Program-made: the position numbers and the translations under genes | The notes under the pieces: generated by a model | The model's database searches: none | The model's input: the letters and a program-made list of their open reading frames with translations, nothing else | What the model was told of the DNA's origin: nothing | Part shown: piece by piece, positions 1 through 12,931 of the stretch | Position numbering within the stretch: position 1 is the stretch's first letter | How the letters are laid out: each line of letters starts with the position of its first letter | DNA from: Rutidosis leptorrhynchoides | Lineage: Eukaryota > Streptophyta > Magnoliopsida > Asterales > Asteraceae | Assembly (NCBI RefSeq): GCF_046630445.1 | Contig: NC_092343.1 | Span: 134,285,501-134,349,500 of the forward strand | Direction of reading: 5' to 3' | DNA length: 64,000 bases

Positions 1-1242
1 GTTTGACAACTGAAACCTGGTACAGCATTTAATACGATTTAGGGTTTAATTTAATTTTTATTATTATTAATTAAATCATTTAGGGTTTAATTAAAATATT
101 AATTAGTTTAATTTAGTTTTATTTTTAGTTTTAATTAGTATTATTAAGTCTAATTAGTTTTATTAAATATAAAATTGATACTTTTATACAATAAGTAATA
201 TAAAAATAATATTTTTATAACTTTAAGTTTTATTTTTATATTTTGTATCTTTTTATTCGTAATTGTATAGTTATCATTCGTAATTAGTTTTAAAACTAAT
301 ATTTTGCCGTAGTTATTTTTATTTCTAGATTTTTAGGCTTTGCCATAAAATCCCTTAAGTACTTTTTCTTTAGACTAAGATTTAGGTGCTTTAGAATTTT
401 GCGACACCGTTTTAAGATTCTAGTACTTTTTAAGTTATTGCCGTTTTGGATATAGAATTTCTTTTAAGCTTTAATACCTTTAGACGTAAGTTTTAATTCT
501 TAGTTTTTAGGCTTTTAAGTTTCGAGGCTGCATTTTATTATTTTTCGACGCTTATTTTTCGACCTTTTATTTTTCGACGTTTTTTGACGCACTCTTTTTC
601 TTTCTTATTTCTCGACGCTCTAGTTTTTAGGACATAGAATTTTCTATTTCTTCTCTACAATTTCAAAACGAAAAATTATTTTAAGCGGTTAAATTGATAG
701 ACATCCAAAATTTTCTGGTTCGTAGTAATAGTTGGATTTGTTAGTGGCTAGTTGTGGGCTTCCGATTTAAAGGGTCCTGGTTACCTGCTGCATCTATTGG
801 CTATTCGAAACGTGGGCAAAATCAGAAAAGTCTCTTAATTTGATAACTTATATAATTTTTATATTTTATAACTAATAGGATATTCAGTGAATGCACCGAG
901 CAAAATGTTCACCACCTTTCATACGTTCACCACCTTTAACTCGATCAAGACATCTAGCCAATATTGTTGCCGTTGATTTTTCTTTAGAATCTTCATCTAG
1001 TCGACCAAGTACTCCAATTCAAATTTTCGATAATCCATTTTTTGAAGCCGACCTCACAATTGAGAATCCGAAGGATATTCAAGGATAATTCAGAGATCCT
1101 GAACCACTAATCATTCCTCCTGAACCACAAATCACTCATCCAGAGATTGTCGAGGAAGAAAAACCATTAAATCATAATCCTCTAGTGATTCAGATTCAGC
1201 AAATTCAATCATGAAAAATCTGGAACCTCTAAGTATGGAAGA
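1..1242 (+). mobile_element. Athila-type Gypsy leader and gag start (fragment)
   Basis: This is the AT-rich 5' internal region of a plus-strand Athila-type retrotransposon, entering from the left edge. The placement rests on the gag start at 891, which matches the better preserved copy at 22579 almost residue for residue, and on the AT-rich leader before it. Homology to that copy runs through the bases ATGGAAGA ending at 1242 and then stops abruptly at a primer-binding site lying on the opposite strand. The plus-strand 5' LTR must lie outside the window. Positions 1-890 hold no gene. Confidence 0.7.
891..1242 (+). pseudogene. gag: gag N-terminal fragment, Athila-type
   Basis: The capsid precursor start opens with ATG at 891 and reads MHRAKCSPPFIRSP, continuing through IQIFDNPFFEADLTIEN. 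It closely parallels the gag start at 22579. A TAA stop at 1086-1088 and later frame changes break it, and the homology ends at 1242 where an inverted LTR begins. Only the non-conserved N-terminal tail is present, with no capsid core and no zinc knuckle. It is not expected to make a functional protein. The identification rests on similarity to the second copy in this window. Confidence 0.75.
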
Positions 1243-1253
1243 CAGCGGCGCCA
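1243..1253 (-). other. Partial primer-binding site (tRNA-Asp type)
   Basis: On the minus strand this reads TGGCGCCGCTG, the first 11 bases of the site found intact after the 5' LTR of Athila-1 at 21790. It matches the 3' end of plant tRNA-Asp apart from one base. It lies nine bases from the LTR that starts at 1262 on the plus strand, the usual spacing for a 5' LTR. The rest of this element's interior is missing. Confidence 0.75.
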
Positions 1254-1483
1254 AAAATACTTGATGTTTTTGCGAGGTGTATACGAAATAGTTATATTTT
1301 TATTGCGAAATATTATTAAATACGATACAATTTTACACAAGTTATTTATTTATTTATAGAGTGGATATACCTAAACCTTGCTACAACACTTAAAGGCAGT
1401 GTACCTAATCGTACAGTAGTATAGTTTTTAGTAAGTCCGGTTCGTTCCACAGGGAGCTACCCAAGTTTAACGCTAAATTTTTA

Positions 1484-1486
<3 letters not shown>

Positions 1487-1570
<84 letters not shown>
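1487..1570. repeat. (TA)n microsatellite
   Basis: About 80 bases of near-pure TA dinucleotide repeat with one TTTA interruption, inside the minus-strand Athila LTR. Confidence 0.95.
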
Positions 1571-2700
1571 AGTAGTATTATTATTATTATAAAGGGGGGT
1601 TTTTACCGTTTAATGACCGTTTGTCGATTTTATGTCTTAAGTCACAATTAAAACCTAATGTAAAATATTAAAAATAAATATAACTTAATTTAAAGCGTAA
1701 AGTAAATAACGATAATAAAATTACGATAATTAAAAGTGCGATAAATAAAATGACAGTAAATAAAAGTTGCGATAATTAAAAAGTACGATAATTAAAAGTG
1801 CGATAAAATATAAAATAAAAGAATTATGCTTATTTAAACTTCTGTAATCATGATGTTCGGCGTGTTGATTTTAGTTTATTACCATGGGTTAATTGTCATT
1901 TGTCCTGGATTATTCGATGTATCCATACAGTTTTATCCATAATAGTCCATCGGTCATAATTATAAAATGCGAGAGTCTTCGTCAAATTATCCTTATGTCC
2001 AAAGTCAAATATTCCAACTAATTGGGGATTCGAACTGTAACAAGGTCTTAATACTTTGTTTAATGAATACACCAGGTTATCGATTGCGTGTAGTCCAAGG
2101 TTTTACTACTTTGTTAACAATTACACCAATTACCCTTGAATGTAATCCACCCCTGTTTTAATGAGTCCATTAACTATTAATCCATCCCCGTGTCCGGTCA
2201 AATGAACAATAATTTGTATTTATAAATATCCCGCCCACCGTACCCGATTAAGCGTATGTGGTTATATATAGATACGTCAAATTGTAATCTTTATATTAAA
2301 TTAACGATGTATCGTTTAGTTAATATAATGCCTATTAATAGCCCATAGTCTAATTTCCACAAGTGTCGTTCTTTTGTCCAAACCCCAATTATGATACAAA
2401 GCCCAATAACCCCGTCTTTAATATTTAGCCCAACATCACGATTACTTCGATTTAAATAAGCATAATAATAACTTAGCTACGAGACATTAATTTAAAAAGG
2501 TTGAACATAAATTACAATGAGTATTAATCGCGTAGTGTTACACGGACAGAATTTCAACTTACAAACTTACAACATTCACCACTATAACCTTATTATTATT
2601 AAACTTAAATTAAAATTAAAATTATAAAATATATATATATATTTTTACGTATATAGAAAAGAAAGAAAAGGGGTAATGAATCGATCAGAATGCGCGGCCT

Positions 2701-2776
2701 TTTATAGGCCCACGTTTAACTGTTGAGCTCTGCGAGTGCGGAGGTTTTCTTCATCAAAGCTCCGCGAGTGCGAAGG
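2701..2776 (-). promoter_or_regulatory. LTR core promoter with paired CpG-rich repeats
   Basis: On the minus strand a TATA box (CCTATAAAAGGCC context, 2701-2706) is preceded by two copies of a 15-base CpG-rich repeat, CGCACTCGCNGAGCT, at about 2757-2776 and 2725-2745. The repeats differ at one position and are about 30 bases apart; the nearer copy begins about 19 bases upstream of the TATA box. Promoter function is inferred from position inside an LTR. Confidence 0.55.
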
Positions 2777-3220
2777 TCTGGAATCCAACTCATAGATCAA
2801 ATTCAAAACGTGGGCTGCGTATGATTATAATATATAATTAATTATATATTTATTATATTCTTGTGCATAGTTGACTTGTAATTTTTGGTCCGTTGCGTCG
2901 CACGCTGAAAGTTGGTTCATGTCTCGGTTTCGGATTTTCGAACGCCTTTTCGTACAATTTAATATCTTGTACTTTGTGTTTCACGGCTTGTACTCTTGTA
3001 ATTTTTAGACGTTTCTCATGAATAATTTGAACCACTTGGATTGTACTTTGTACTTTTTAACTTTTTGGTCATTTGCATCTTCAATTTATCGAATCTGTCT
3101 TTTGTCTTCACCTTTTATTATTTAAACAAATATCACTTGTAAATAGAACAATTGCAACTAAAAGCTTGTCTTTCTTGAAGGATAATGCTATGAAATATGT
3201 GTTCGTTTTTAGCATTATCA

Positions 3221-3476
3221 GATTGCCTAGAGGAGTTGGAAGAATACGTGGCGATTTCGCGTGTTCTAAATGATCGTTATAGACTTCGGATGTTGTGTGT
3301 ATTGCACGTCTCGAAATGTGTGCAAGTGTGTATTTAGTTATTGGATTAATCTTCGGGTTAATGTGTAATGTGGTGGAAATTGGATTGTAACGGTTGTTGG
3401 GGACCATAGAGTGCGGTTCCGATCGGATGAGTGACGAAGATCACGAGGACGTGATCGATTCTAAGTGGGGGAGAGT
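3221..3476 (+). mobile_element. 3' internal tail of a Gypsy element, with PPT
   Basis: A 256-base remnant lies between the inserted Athila LTR and the LTR at 3477. It ends in the purine-rich tract CTAAGTGGGGGAGAGT, which directly precedes the LTR and is a typical polypurine tract for plus-strand priming. Short open stretches occur, but I recognise no conserved domain. Everything upstream in this element has been displaced leftward or lost. Confidence 0.6.
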
Positions 3477-5832
<2,356 letters not shown>

Positions 5833-7178
5833 CTTAGGTTTCCAATTTTTTTTTCTTTAACTTTAGTACCACTGGGGTGAGACACTTGTAAATTTAAATC
5901 AGACACATCAACAATGTTGTCTAGACCATGTTCAGAAGCAGTCATGTGTTGACTAGCACCAGAGTCTATAATCCACCCTTGACTTCTGTTTAGCCCAGAA
6001 TTAAAGTTAAAAAACTTGTGAAATTTGTTATTGAAGAACACATTGTTATTCATTATAGTACCTGACATGTTTGAGACAGATTCTGTGGCTTGAGGACCTT
6101 TATCATTAAGCATGCTTAAAAGTTTCATCATTTGCTCATTACTTAAAGTCATAGAACAGAATTAGAAGGATTAGTAGCACCAGAGTTAGAAGAGGAACTA
6201 GTGGAGCCAGATAATGAATCAGAAGCAGCACAACTAGACACATAAGTGGTGGACTTATTTTTAGGTCCATTGACAGGTTTCTTATGATTAGTGGGGTATC
6301 CAACAATTTCATAACATCTATCAATGGTGTGCCCTAGTTTATTGCACTTTGTACATTTAAGATTTGGGTTAGGACCCCTATTAAACCCTCTTCCTTTTCC
6401 AAAACTACCATTATTATTATTTCTGTTTGTCCAAGAATTGTTATTGGTTTGAGCAATAAAAGTAGAATTTTGAGATTTAGATGACCCAACCCCAGAAACC
6501 CCCCCTGTGTGATTCTTCCCTTGACAGAATTGCAAATGCAGACTTAACATCAGGTAATGGGTCTCTAAGTAGGAGATTACTCCTGGTTGTCATGTAAATA
6601 TCATCTAATCCCATAAGGAATTGCATTAATTTTAAGACTTTATTGTGTTGTTGAAACTCAGGAGCAGCAGCACAAGTACAAGCAGGTAATTTGACCATTT
6701 CATCATATTGTTTCCACAATATGTTAAGTTTATGATAATATTCAGACAGACTACAACCACTTTGTTTCACAGAGCTGATTTTTTGATGTAAATTAAATGT
6801 GATAGACCCATCAACTTTATCATAGGTTTCCTTTAGTTCAGTCCATACAACAGAAGAAGTAGCAGAGAATATTTGACCGGAGTATAACTCTTCAAATATA
6901 GAACTTAGTAACCAAGATAACACAACAGAATTACACCTATCCCATTGGGCAGCAAGAACATCATTATCAGTTTTTTTAAGACATGTTCCATTAACAAACC
7001 CTACTTTGTTTTTAGTAGATAGTGCAAGTAACATAGCTCTACTCCAAACATTGTAGTTTTCAGTCCCTTTTAACTTAATAGATATTAAAGGTGTATTGGT
7101 TGTGTCGCTAGCATGCAAATAGAGAGGGTCACCAAAGTCTATTTTACTAATAAGAGTAATAGCAGTTTCATCACCCAT
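5833..7178 (-). pseudogene. gag-pol: Copia-1 gag-protease, broken
   Basis: The likely start is the ATG at 7178 (MGDETAITLISK); a longer frame opens at 7202 without support. The N-terminal capsid-like part contains NYNVWSRAMLLAL and VVLSWLLSSIFEELYSG. After a frame change near 6500-6550 come a Gly/Asn-rich stretch and a zinc knuckle, CTKCNKLGHTIDRC, around 6315-6357. A second frame change near 6150 leads to the aspartic protease start with WIIDSGASQHMT. The frame then runs into the inserted Gypsy LTR at 5832. The order and motifs are those of a Copia polyprotein. At least two frameshifts and the truncation make it non-functional. Confidence 0.85.
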
Positions 7179-7688
7179 AGTAGAAAACAAGTAATAATAC
7201 AATTAAAAGCAAGTAAGATAACACACAAAAGCAAAATCCAACACAGACACAATTCAAGGGTAATAAGACAGTGAGCAACCTGTAGAGATAAAGAGCAGAG
7301 TAATAATAGATGCAGCACACACAAGTTAAACAAAGGATAAAAGAATACAATACAGCGGTGTTCGGCAATTGATAGAGGAAAGAAGAAGCAGCAGTGGATC
7401 AGAATTTTTTTCCTTCCTTTTTTAACCAAACACAAGTTCAGCCACTAACCCTAATTTGCCTGGGTTTTTTTTTAGTAATATCCGAAAAGCAGAGTAACAA
7501 CAGTCACTCGTTCACAAAACAACCCAAACAGAAACCCTAGAACAGCAGCACCACAAAAAATCCAGAAGAGAAAATCAACGAGCCAGCAGAACCCTAACCC
7601 TAATTTTGTAAATTAGGGTTTACAATATCGCCTTCAAGAAACAGAAATCGAGCAGAATCAGAAGAACAAACACCGAATCAAGCCTTAA

Positions 7689-7701
7689 GCTCTTGATACC
7701 A
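7689..7701 (-). other. Primer-binding site (tRNA-iMet type)
   Basis: On the minus strand this reads TGGTATCAAGAGC, abutting the end of the 5' LTR at 7702. It is close to the usual TGGTATCAGAGC of plant Copia elements, which is complementary to initiator methionine tRNA. Confidence 0.8.
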
Positions 7702-8235
7702 TGTTAGAAGATGAGAATCAAGCAAATGATAAACCCAATCGAAAATAATCAATCTAGAATCAAAATTATTACAAGAGAAGCAAGATCGATATGCTTAACA
7801 ATCGAACCAACTGTTTGATGAGTGATAAAAACGGAGAACTATGAAATAACAAGATTGAATCAATCTTAAAATTAACAGCGGATGGGTATACAACCCAATA
7901 CAACCGGCCAAAATTGATGAGCCAGAAGATAATTTTGAAGATAAAGAAAACGATGGATGAGAGGAGCGTCTGAATTTTTGTGTGTTGCCCTAAAACCACC
8001 AGCACCTTCTTATTTATACACCAAGATAAGAGATGGGCTTGAACCTTCCATGAGCCCATTAACAACCAACAAGACCAATGACCAAAAGCATCAGCTGAGC
8101 CCAGCAACAAGTAACCAGCTCAAGAGCCCAATGCACAAAGCCTACAAAAAAACTAATCATACAATGAGAAAAGGAAAAAGATTCAGCCTCGAGATTGATA
8201 TTTTAACAAATCACTTCGTTTGTGAGTTGTCTAAC
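7702..8235 (-). mobile_element. Copia-1 5' LTR
   Basis: This 534-base LTR has matching terminal repeats TGTTAGA and TCTAACA. On the minus strand a TATA-like GTGTATAAATAAG lies near 8005-8020, followed by the leader. The flank at 8236-8240 (TGGAT) would be one target duplication copy. Copia-2 starts within that flank. Confidence 0.8.
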
Positions 8236-8238
8236 ATG

Positions 8239-8243
8239 GATGT
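8239..8243. repeat. Copia-2 target-site duplication (left copy)
   Basis: GATGT here is repeated exactly at 13446-13450, directly flanking the two LTR ends of Copia-2. This fixes both element boundaries. Confidence 0.9.
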
Positions 8244-8724
8244 TGTAAGGATATTAGGACCCAAAACAACGCAAGTGATTCAACAAGATCACTCACCGAT
8301 AGTAATTCTATAAGATTACTAACCCACTTAATGAACGAAAGATTATAAATGCAAGAAATGTAAATCGACACAAGAGATAACGTGGTTATATGCAATCGTT
8401 GTGATTGCTTTAGTCCACGGACCAACTAGAGAATGTATTTACTGAATATTTGTGGTTGTGTTTACAATGAGTTACAAGAGGGTCTATTTATAAAATGATT
8501 TAAGGAGTAAGCTAAAAACAATTCCTTGAAGCTTCATGTGAGTTTCCTGACAGCTTCATGGAGGCTACATGTGAGTTTCCACACAACTTCGTGGAAGCTA
8601 CATGTGAGTTTCCCAACAACTTCGTAGAAGCTACATGTGATTTTCCTAACAACTTCGTGGAAGCTTCGTGTGAGTTTCCTGGAATCTTCCCTCTAATTGT
8701 TTAAAGTTCTCTATATCTCCAACA
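8244..8724 (-). mobile_element. Copia-2 3' LTR
   Basis: A 481-base LTR which on the plus strand starts TGTAAGGATATTAGG and ends CTCCAACA. It differs from the other LTR in scattered bases and lacks one 33-base unit of the internal tandem array, which accounts for the whole length difference (481 against 514). Confidence 0.9.
8485..8690 (-). promoter_or_regulatory. LTR promoter with 33-base tandem repeats
   Basis: On the minus strand about five diverged 33-base repeats, each with AGCTTC-N3-GAAG-like cores, lie directly upstream of a TATA box (TATAAATA at 8485-8492). The matching array in the 5' LTR lies at about 13214-13405 with its TATA box at 13173-13180. Two units contain GAAGCTTC, which fits the nGAAnnTTCn heat-shock-element core. 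Transcription-factor binding is inference only. Confidence 0.5.
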
Positions 8725-8946
8725 ATCTCCCACTTGGAGACTTTGAACAAACCCAACCTTCGTCAACCCAAAATATCAACGATCTAACCAAGAACGTTAA
8801 ACCACCATTATACCGTCAAACTCCATTTGGGACACGCACACTCAACACATACTTCGGATGAGCAGACTTTCGATACAAGGTCTTCAACACTACTTGTTAG
8901 AATTGAAACATTAACTCTCTAATTCTCTAGTTGGGGTCTTCTCTCA

Positions 8947-10949
8947 TCAATTCATTAGAAGACCAATTGAGGTAATACAAAACCTCAATTTCTTTGTCGT
9001 AACAACCTTAGTAAACATATCAGCAGGATTCTTCGTACCAAGGATTTTCTCCAATAATAAAGTACCATCATTTATATGTTGTCGAATAAAATGATACCTT
9101 ATCTTGATATGTTTCGTACGACTATGAAACACCGGATTCTTCCCAAGATGAACCGCACTTTGATTATCACAATTCAAGACGCAATAGTCTTGTCTTTTAC
9201 CCAACTCACCTAAGAAGTTTTTCAACCAAACAAGCTCTTTAGAAGCTTCTGCAATAGCCATATATTCGGCTTCGGTGGTTGATAAAGCAACACTCTTTTG
9301 TAGTCGAGACATCCAACTAACCGCCGTCTTCCTTATTGTGAAAACATAACCCGTAGTGCTTTTCCCCGAATCGTCACATCCACCTAAATTAGCATCCGCA
9401 TAACCTCTAAGTATGACATTGCTTTTAGAGAATCACAATCCCATATTAGAAGTACCTTTCAAATAACGAAGCAATCATTTGATCGCTTCCCAATGCTCTT
9501 TCCCCAGATTAGACATATAACAACTTACAACTCCCACTACTTGAGCAATATCGGGTCTTGTACAAACCATGGCATACATAACACTACCCACGGCCGATGC
9601 ATATGGAACCTTTTCCATCTCCATTTTGTCTTCTTCCGTTTTAGGTGATTGACTTTTCGATAGCTTTATCGTGCTACCCAAAGGCATAGAACGAGCCTTT
9701 GAATTTTCCATGTTAAACCTCTCTACAACTTTCTCAATATATTTGGATTGAGACAAGTATAGAGTACCCTTCACACGATCACGCACAATACTCATGCCAA
9801 GTATTTGCCTAGCACCACCAAGATCTTTCATCTCGAACTCATGGGAAAGTAATCCTTTCAACTTGTTGATTTCGGACATGTTGGAACATGCAAGTAACAT
9901 GTCATCAACATACAATAATAAGATTATATAAGAAGACCTGAGTTTCTTCAAGTAGCAACAGTGATCCGCTTCACATCTTAAGAAACCAATCTTCTTCATA
10001 AAATCATCAAACTTCAAGTACCATTGTCGAGGTGCTTGCTTCAATCCATACAAACTTTTCTTTAGCTTACAAACCCACTTCTCTTTACCCTTTACCTCAA
10101 ATCCCTCGGGTTGCCTCATGTAGATCTTTTCAACAAGATCACCATGCAAGAATGCAGTCTTCACATCTAGTTGCTCTAGATGTAAGTCTTCGGATGCAAC
10201 CATAGAAAGTACCAAACGGATAGTAGTCATTTTAACTACTGGTGAAAATATCTCTTTGTAGTCAACCCCTTCCTTTTTCTGAAAGCCTTTGACTACCAAA
10301 CGAGCCTTGTACCTTTTCTTGCCATCCAGCTCATTCTTGATTCTATATACCCATTTGTTTTGCAACACCCTTTTATCATGAGGTAACTTCACTAGTGACC
10401 AAGTTTTCTTCATCTCAAGTGACCCCATCTCTTCTTTCATGGCAAGCTCCCATTGTATGGATTCTTTTGTCTTTCTTGCCTCAAAGTAACTTTCGGGTTC
10501 ACCATTCTCGGTATAGAGCAAGTAGTTTGCTGATGGAGAATACCTAGGATTAGGTTTGGGCACTCTAGTTGAGCGTCTTAGTGTAGGAGCAACCGAAATG
10601 GTTGGACCGGTTTCATTTGTATCCTCCTCATCACTAGAACTCGCACTATGTTCGAAATCATCACCGCTTTTCGAACCATCCCCATCATTAGCATTTTTCG
10701 ACGCCTCACCGTTAATTGGCAATTCATTGTTACCCGTACTCCCACTAGAACCTGCAAGATCATCAATAGAAACATCGTCAAAAGTAACATGACCCGGTTT
10801 AGAACTCCCCGTTTTCGGTTTGCCATAAACCGAATCTTCATCAAAGGTAACATCACGAGAACAAATCACTTTTCTAGCCTCGTTATCCCAACAACGATAA
10901 CCCATTTCATCCGACCTGTAACCTATGAAAGTACACTTCTTTGACTTAG
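8947..10949 (-). pseudogene. pol: Copia-2 reverse transcriptase and RNase H
   Basis: Visible in order are the end of the integrase region, an acidic Ser/Gly-rich linker, and the RT with VDYKEIFSPVVKM, LDVKTAFLHGDL, SLYGLKQAPRQWY and the catalytic YVDDMLLA (YVDD at 9901-9912). RNase H follows with ALSTTEAEYMA, NCDNQSAVHL and HIKIRYHFIR. A TGA at 9475-9477 replaces the tryptophan expected in KWLLRYLKG. Another break near 9435 separates RT from RNase H, and a frame change near 10950 separates it from upstream integrase. It is a clear Copia pol relic that cannot be translated whole. Confidence 0.92.
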
Positions 10950-12074
10950 CTTCAACTTGTCTCTATCCGCATCTTTGGTCTTCACATAAGCATTACACCC
11001 AAAGATCCTAAGGTGATTATAACTCACCTTCTTACCTTGCCATTCTTCCTCGGGATTTTGGAAACCCAACGGTGTTGAGGGTCCCCTATTTATCAAATAA
11101 GCTGCCGTATTAACCGCGTCCGCTCAAAACATCTTAGGCAAACCGGCATGTAGTCTCATACTCTTAGCCCTTTCATTTAATGTTCGATTCATACGTTCGG
11201 CGAACCCATTGTGTTGCGGTGTCTCCGGTACCGTTTTCAAAATTCTAATACCGAACTTTGCACAATGGTCTTTAAACTCAAGACTACCATATTCCCCTCC
11301 ATTATCCGACTTCAAGCACTTGACTTTCAAATTAGTCTCATTTTCTACCATAGCTTTCCACTTCACAAAAGTATTAAATACATCGGATTTAGCTTTAAGA
11401 AAATAAACCCATACCTTTCGAGTGGAGTCGTCAATGAAGGTGACATAATAGCAAGAACCTCCATTTGATTCTACATTGGTTGGACCAAACACATCCGTAT
11501 GAACGAGCTCCAATTTCTCCAACTTAGGTGCATTTTCTGATTTCCCAAAAGTCACCTTCTTTTGCTTCCCATATACACATGGTTCGCAAAACCCAAGTTC
11601 TACCTTTTTCAAATCCGGAATTCTCCCACTCGAAACAAGCATCTTCATACCCTTCTCACTCATATGCCCGAGTCTTCGGTGCCATAGAGTTGATTCAGAC
11701 TCAACATTAACTGTAGCAACCACCGTGTCTTCATCAAACACTTCAACCATATAAAGAGTTCCCCTTTTATGTCTACGAGCCACTACACAACTACCCTTAA
11801 CCACCTTCCATTAGCGGTTTTCAAAAGTAACCGCGTTACCTTCATCATCTAATTGACCAACCGAAATAAGTTTCCTTTTTAATTTAGGAATGTACCTTAC
11901 GTTTTTCAAGGTCCAATTAGAGCCAAGAGTAGTCTTCAATACAACATCTCCAATGCCCTCTATATTGAGTTGTTTGTCGTCCGCCAATCTCACATTGTCT
12001 TGATATGAACGGAAATTCTTCATCATGTTTTGACATGAGTAGCATGAAACGAAGCTCCCGAATCCAAAATCCAA
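10950..12074 (-). pseudogene. pol: Copia-2 protease and integrase
   Basis: The segment starts with protease sequence after WILDSGASFHAT, which lies at the gag end. It passes LISVGQLDDEGN and reaches the integrase zinc-binding part (HRRLGHMSEKGM then CEPCVYGK). The catalytic core shows VHTDVFGP, KSDNGGEYG and NGFAERMNRT, the D, D, E positions. Stops occur at 11811 and at 11124-11126, where TGA stands in place of the tryptophan of KMFWAD. A frameshift near 12030 separates it from gag. The family assignment is secure and the copy is inactive. Confidence 0.9.
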
Positions 12075-12895
12075 GACTCCATAGAATTTTCAACACTACA
12101 TAAAAGTGCATCATCACTTTCTTCCGCGGTCAAGTTCACACCTTTCACCGGACCATTTTTACAATTCCTTTGAAAGTGCCCCTTTTGATTGCAACCCCAA
12201 CAAACAACTTCACTTCTATCTTTCGATGGATACCTCTTCTTAGACTTCTTTCTACCCTTCTTCTCACCGGGATCAAATTTCCTACCACGGTTGTCGGTAC
12301 TTAACAAGGAACCAGATGTCGATTCCCCCGAGTTTCTCCTACGAGTATCTTCACCAAGAATTAAATCCCTTATTCCTTCAAATGCTAGCTTAGTAGTTCC
12401 CGTAGAGCTACTAACTGCGGTAACCATACCCGACCAACTTTCCGGTAATGATGAAAGCAAGATTAGTGCCTTTAACTCATCATCAAACACAATATCTACC
12501 GATGCTAACCTCGATATGATGTTGTTGAACTCGTTGATATGATCCGTTGCACTCGTACCTTCCTTCATCTTCGTATTGAACAATTGTCGCATGAGAAAAA
12601 CCTTATTAGAAGCGGTAGGTTTCTCATACATGTTAGAGAGTGCTTTTAAGCAAGCAAACGTCGTATTCTCATTCACAACATTGTATGCAACGTTCTTAGT
12701 AAGAGAAAGATGAATCGCACCCAAAGTTTGACGATCCAAAAGCGTCCAATCGGCATCGCTCATGCTTTCGGGCTTGGTCTCTAACAGAGGTTGATGTAGC
12801 TCCTTTTGATACAAGTAATCTTCAATTTGCATCTTCCAGAAGCCAAAGTCTCTCCCATCGAATCGGTCGATTCTAAACTTTCCGTCTTCCGTCAT
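12023..12895 (-). pseudogene. gag: Copia-2 gag
   Basis: The start at 12895 (MTEDGKFRIDRFDG) is preferred over an upstream ATG at 12952 because the latter lies in the LTR beyond the primer-binding site. The capsid-like region contains FGFWKMQIEDYLYQ and LSLTKNVAYNV, followed by a basic stretch and a zinc knuckle, CWGCNQKGHFQRNC (about 12161-12202). The frame runs into the protease motif WILDSGASFHAT and ends at a stop at 12023 produced by a frameshift. This gag part is open over about 290 codons. The arrangement is that of Tnt1/Tork-type elements. Confidence 0.9.
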
Positions 12896-12917
12896 CGTTC
12901 CCTTAACGAAACCTTGT

Positions 12918-12929
12918 GCTCTGATACCA
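12918..12929 (-). other. Copia-2 primer-binding site
   Basis: The minus strand reads TGGTATCAGAGC, an exact match to the usual site for initiator methionine tRNA. It lies two bases from the 5' LTR. Confidence 0.92.
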
Positions 12930-12931
12930 GT

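Larger units (their letters stand above)
1262..3220 (-). mobile_element. Athila-type LTR, minus strand (5' LTR)
   Basis: This 1959-base LTR begins TGATAATGCTAAAAACGAAC on the minus strand at 3220 and ends ...ACATCA at 1262, with TG/CA termini like Athila-1 (TGATATTGC...ACATCA). It also shares with the Athila-1 LTR an inner segment with the AAACGGTAAA..CCCCCC signature, near 1600. Because a primer-binding site follows, this is a 5' LTR, but its interior is lost at 1243. It contains a (TA)n tract and a clear minus-strand TATA box at 2701-2706. Its right flank at 3221-3225 (GATTG) should be one copy of the target duplication; no partner is visible. Confidence 0.8.
5833..8235 (-). mobile_element. 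Copia-1, 5'-half only
   Basis: A minus-strand Copia element retains, in its own 5'-to-3' order, a 5' LTR (8235-7702), a primer-binding site, gag with a CCHC knuckle and the start of the protease. It is cut at 5833 by the Gypsy LTR, so integrase, RT, RNase H and the 3' LTR are missing here. They may lie left of the window beyond the Gypsy element. The clade is not assigned with confidence. Confidence 0.8.

Noticed and set aside
8526..8690. CRISPR-like array of regular 33-base repeats
   Set aside because: Repeats are contiguous without unique spacers and lie in a plant LTR; this is a tandem promoter repeat.
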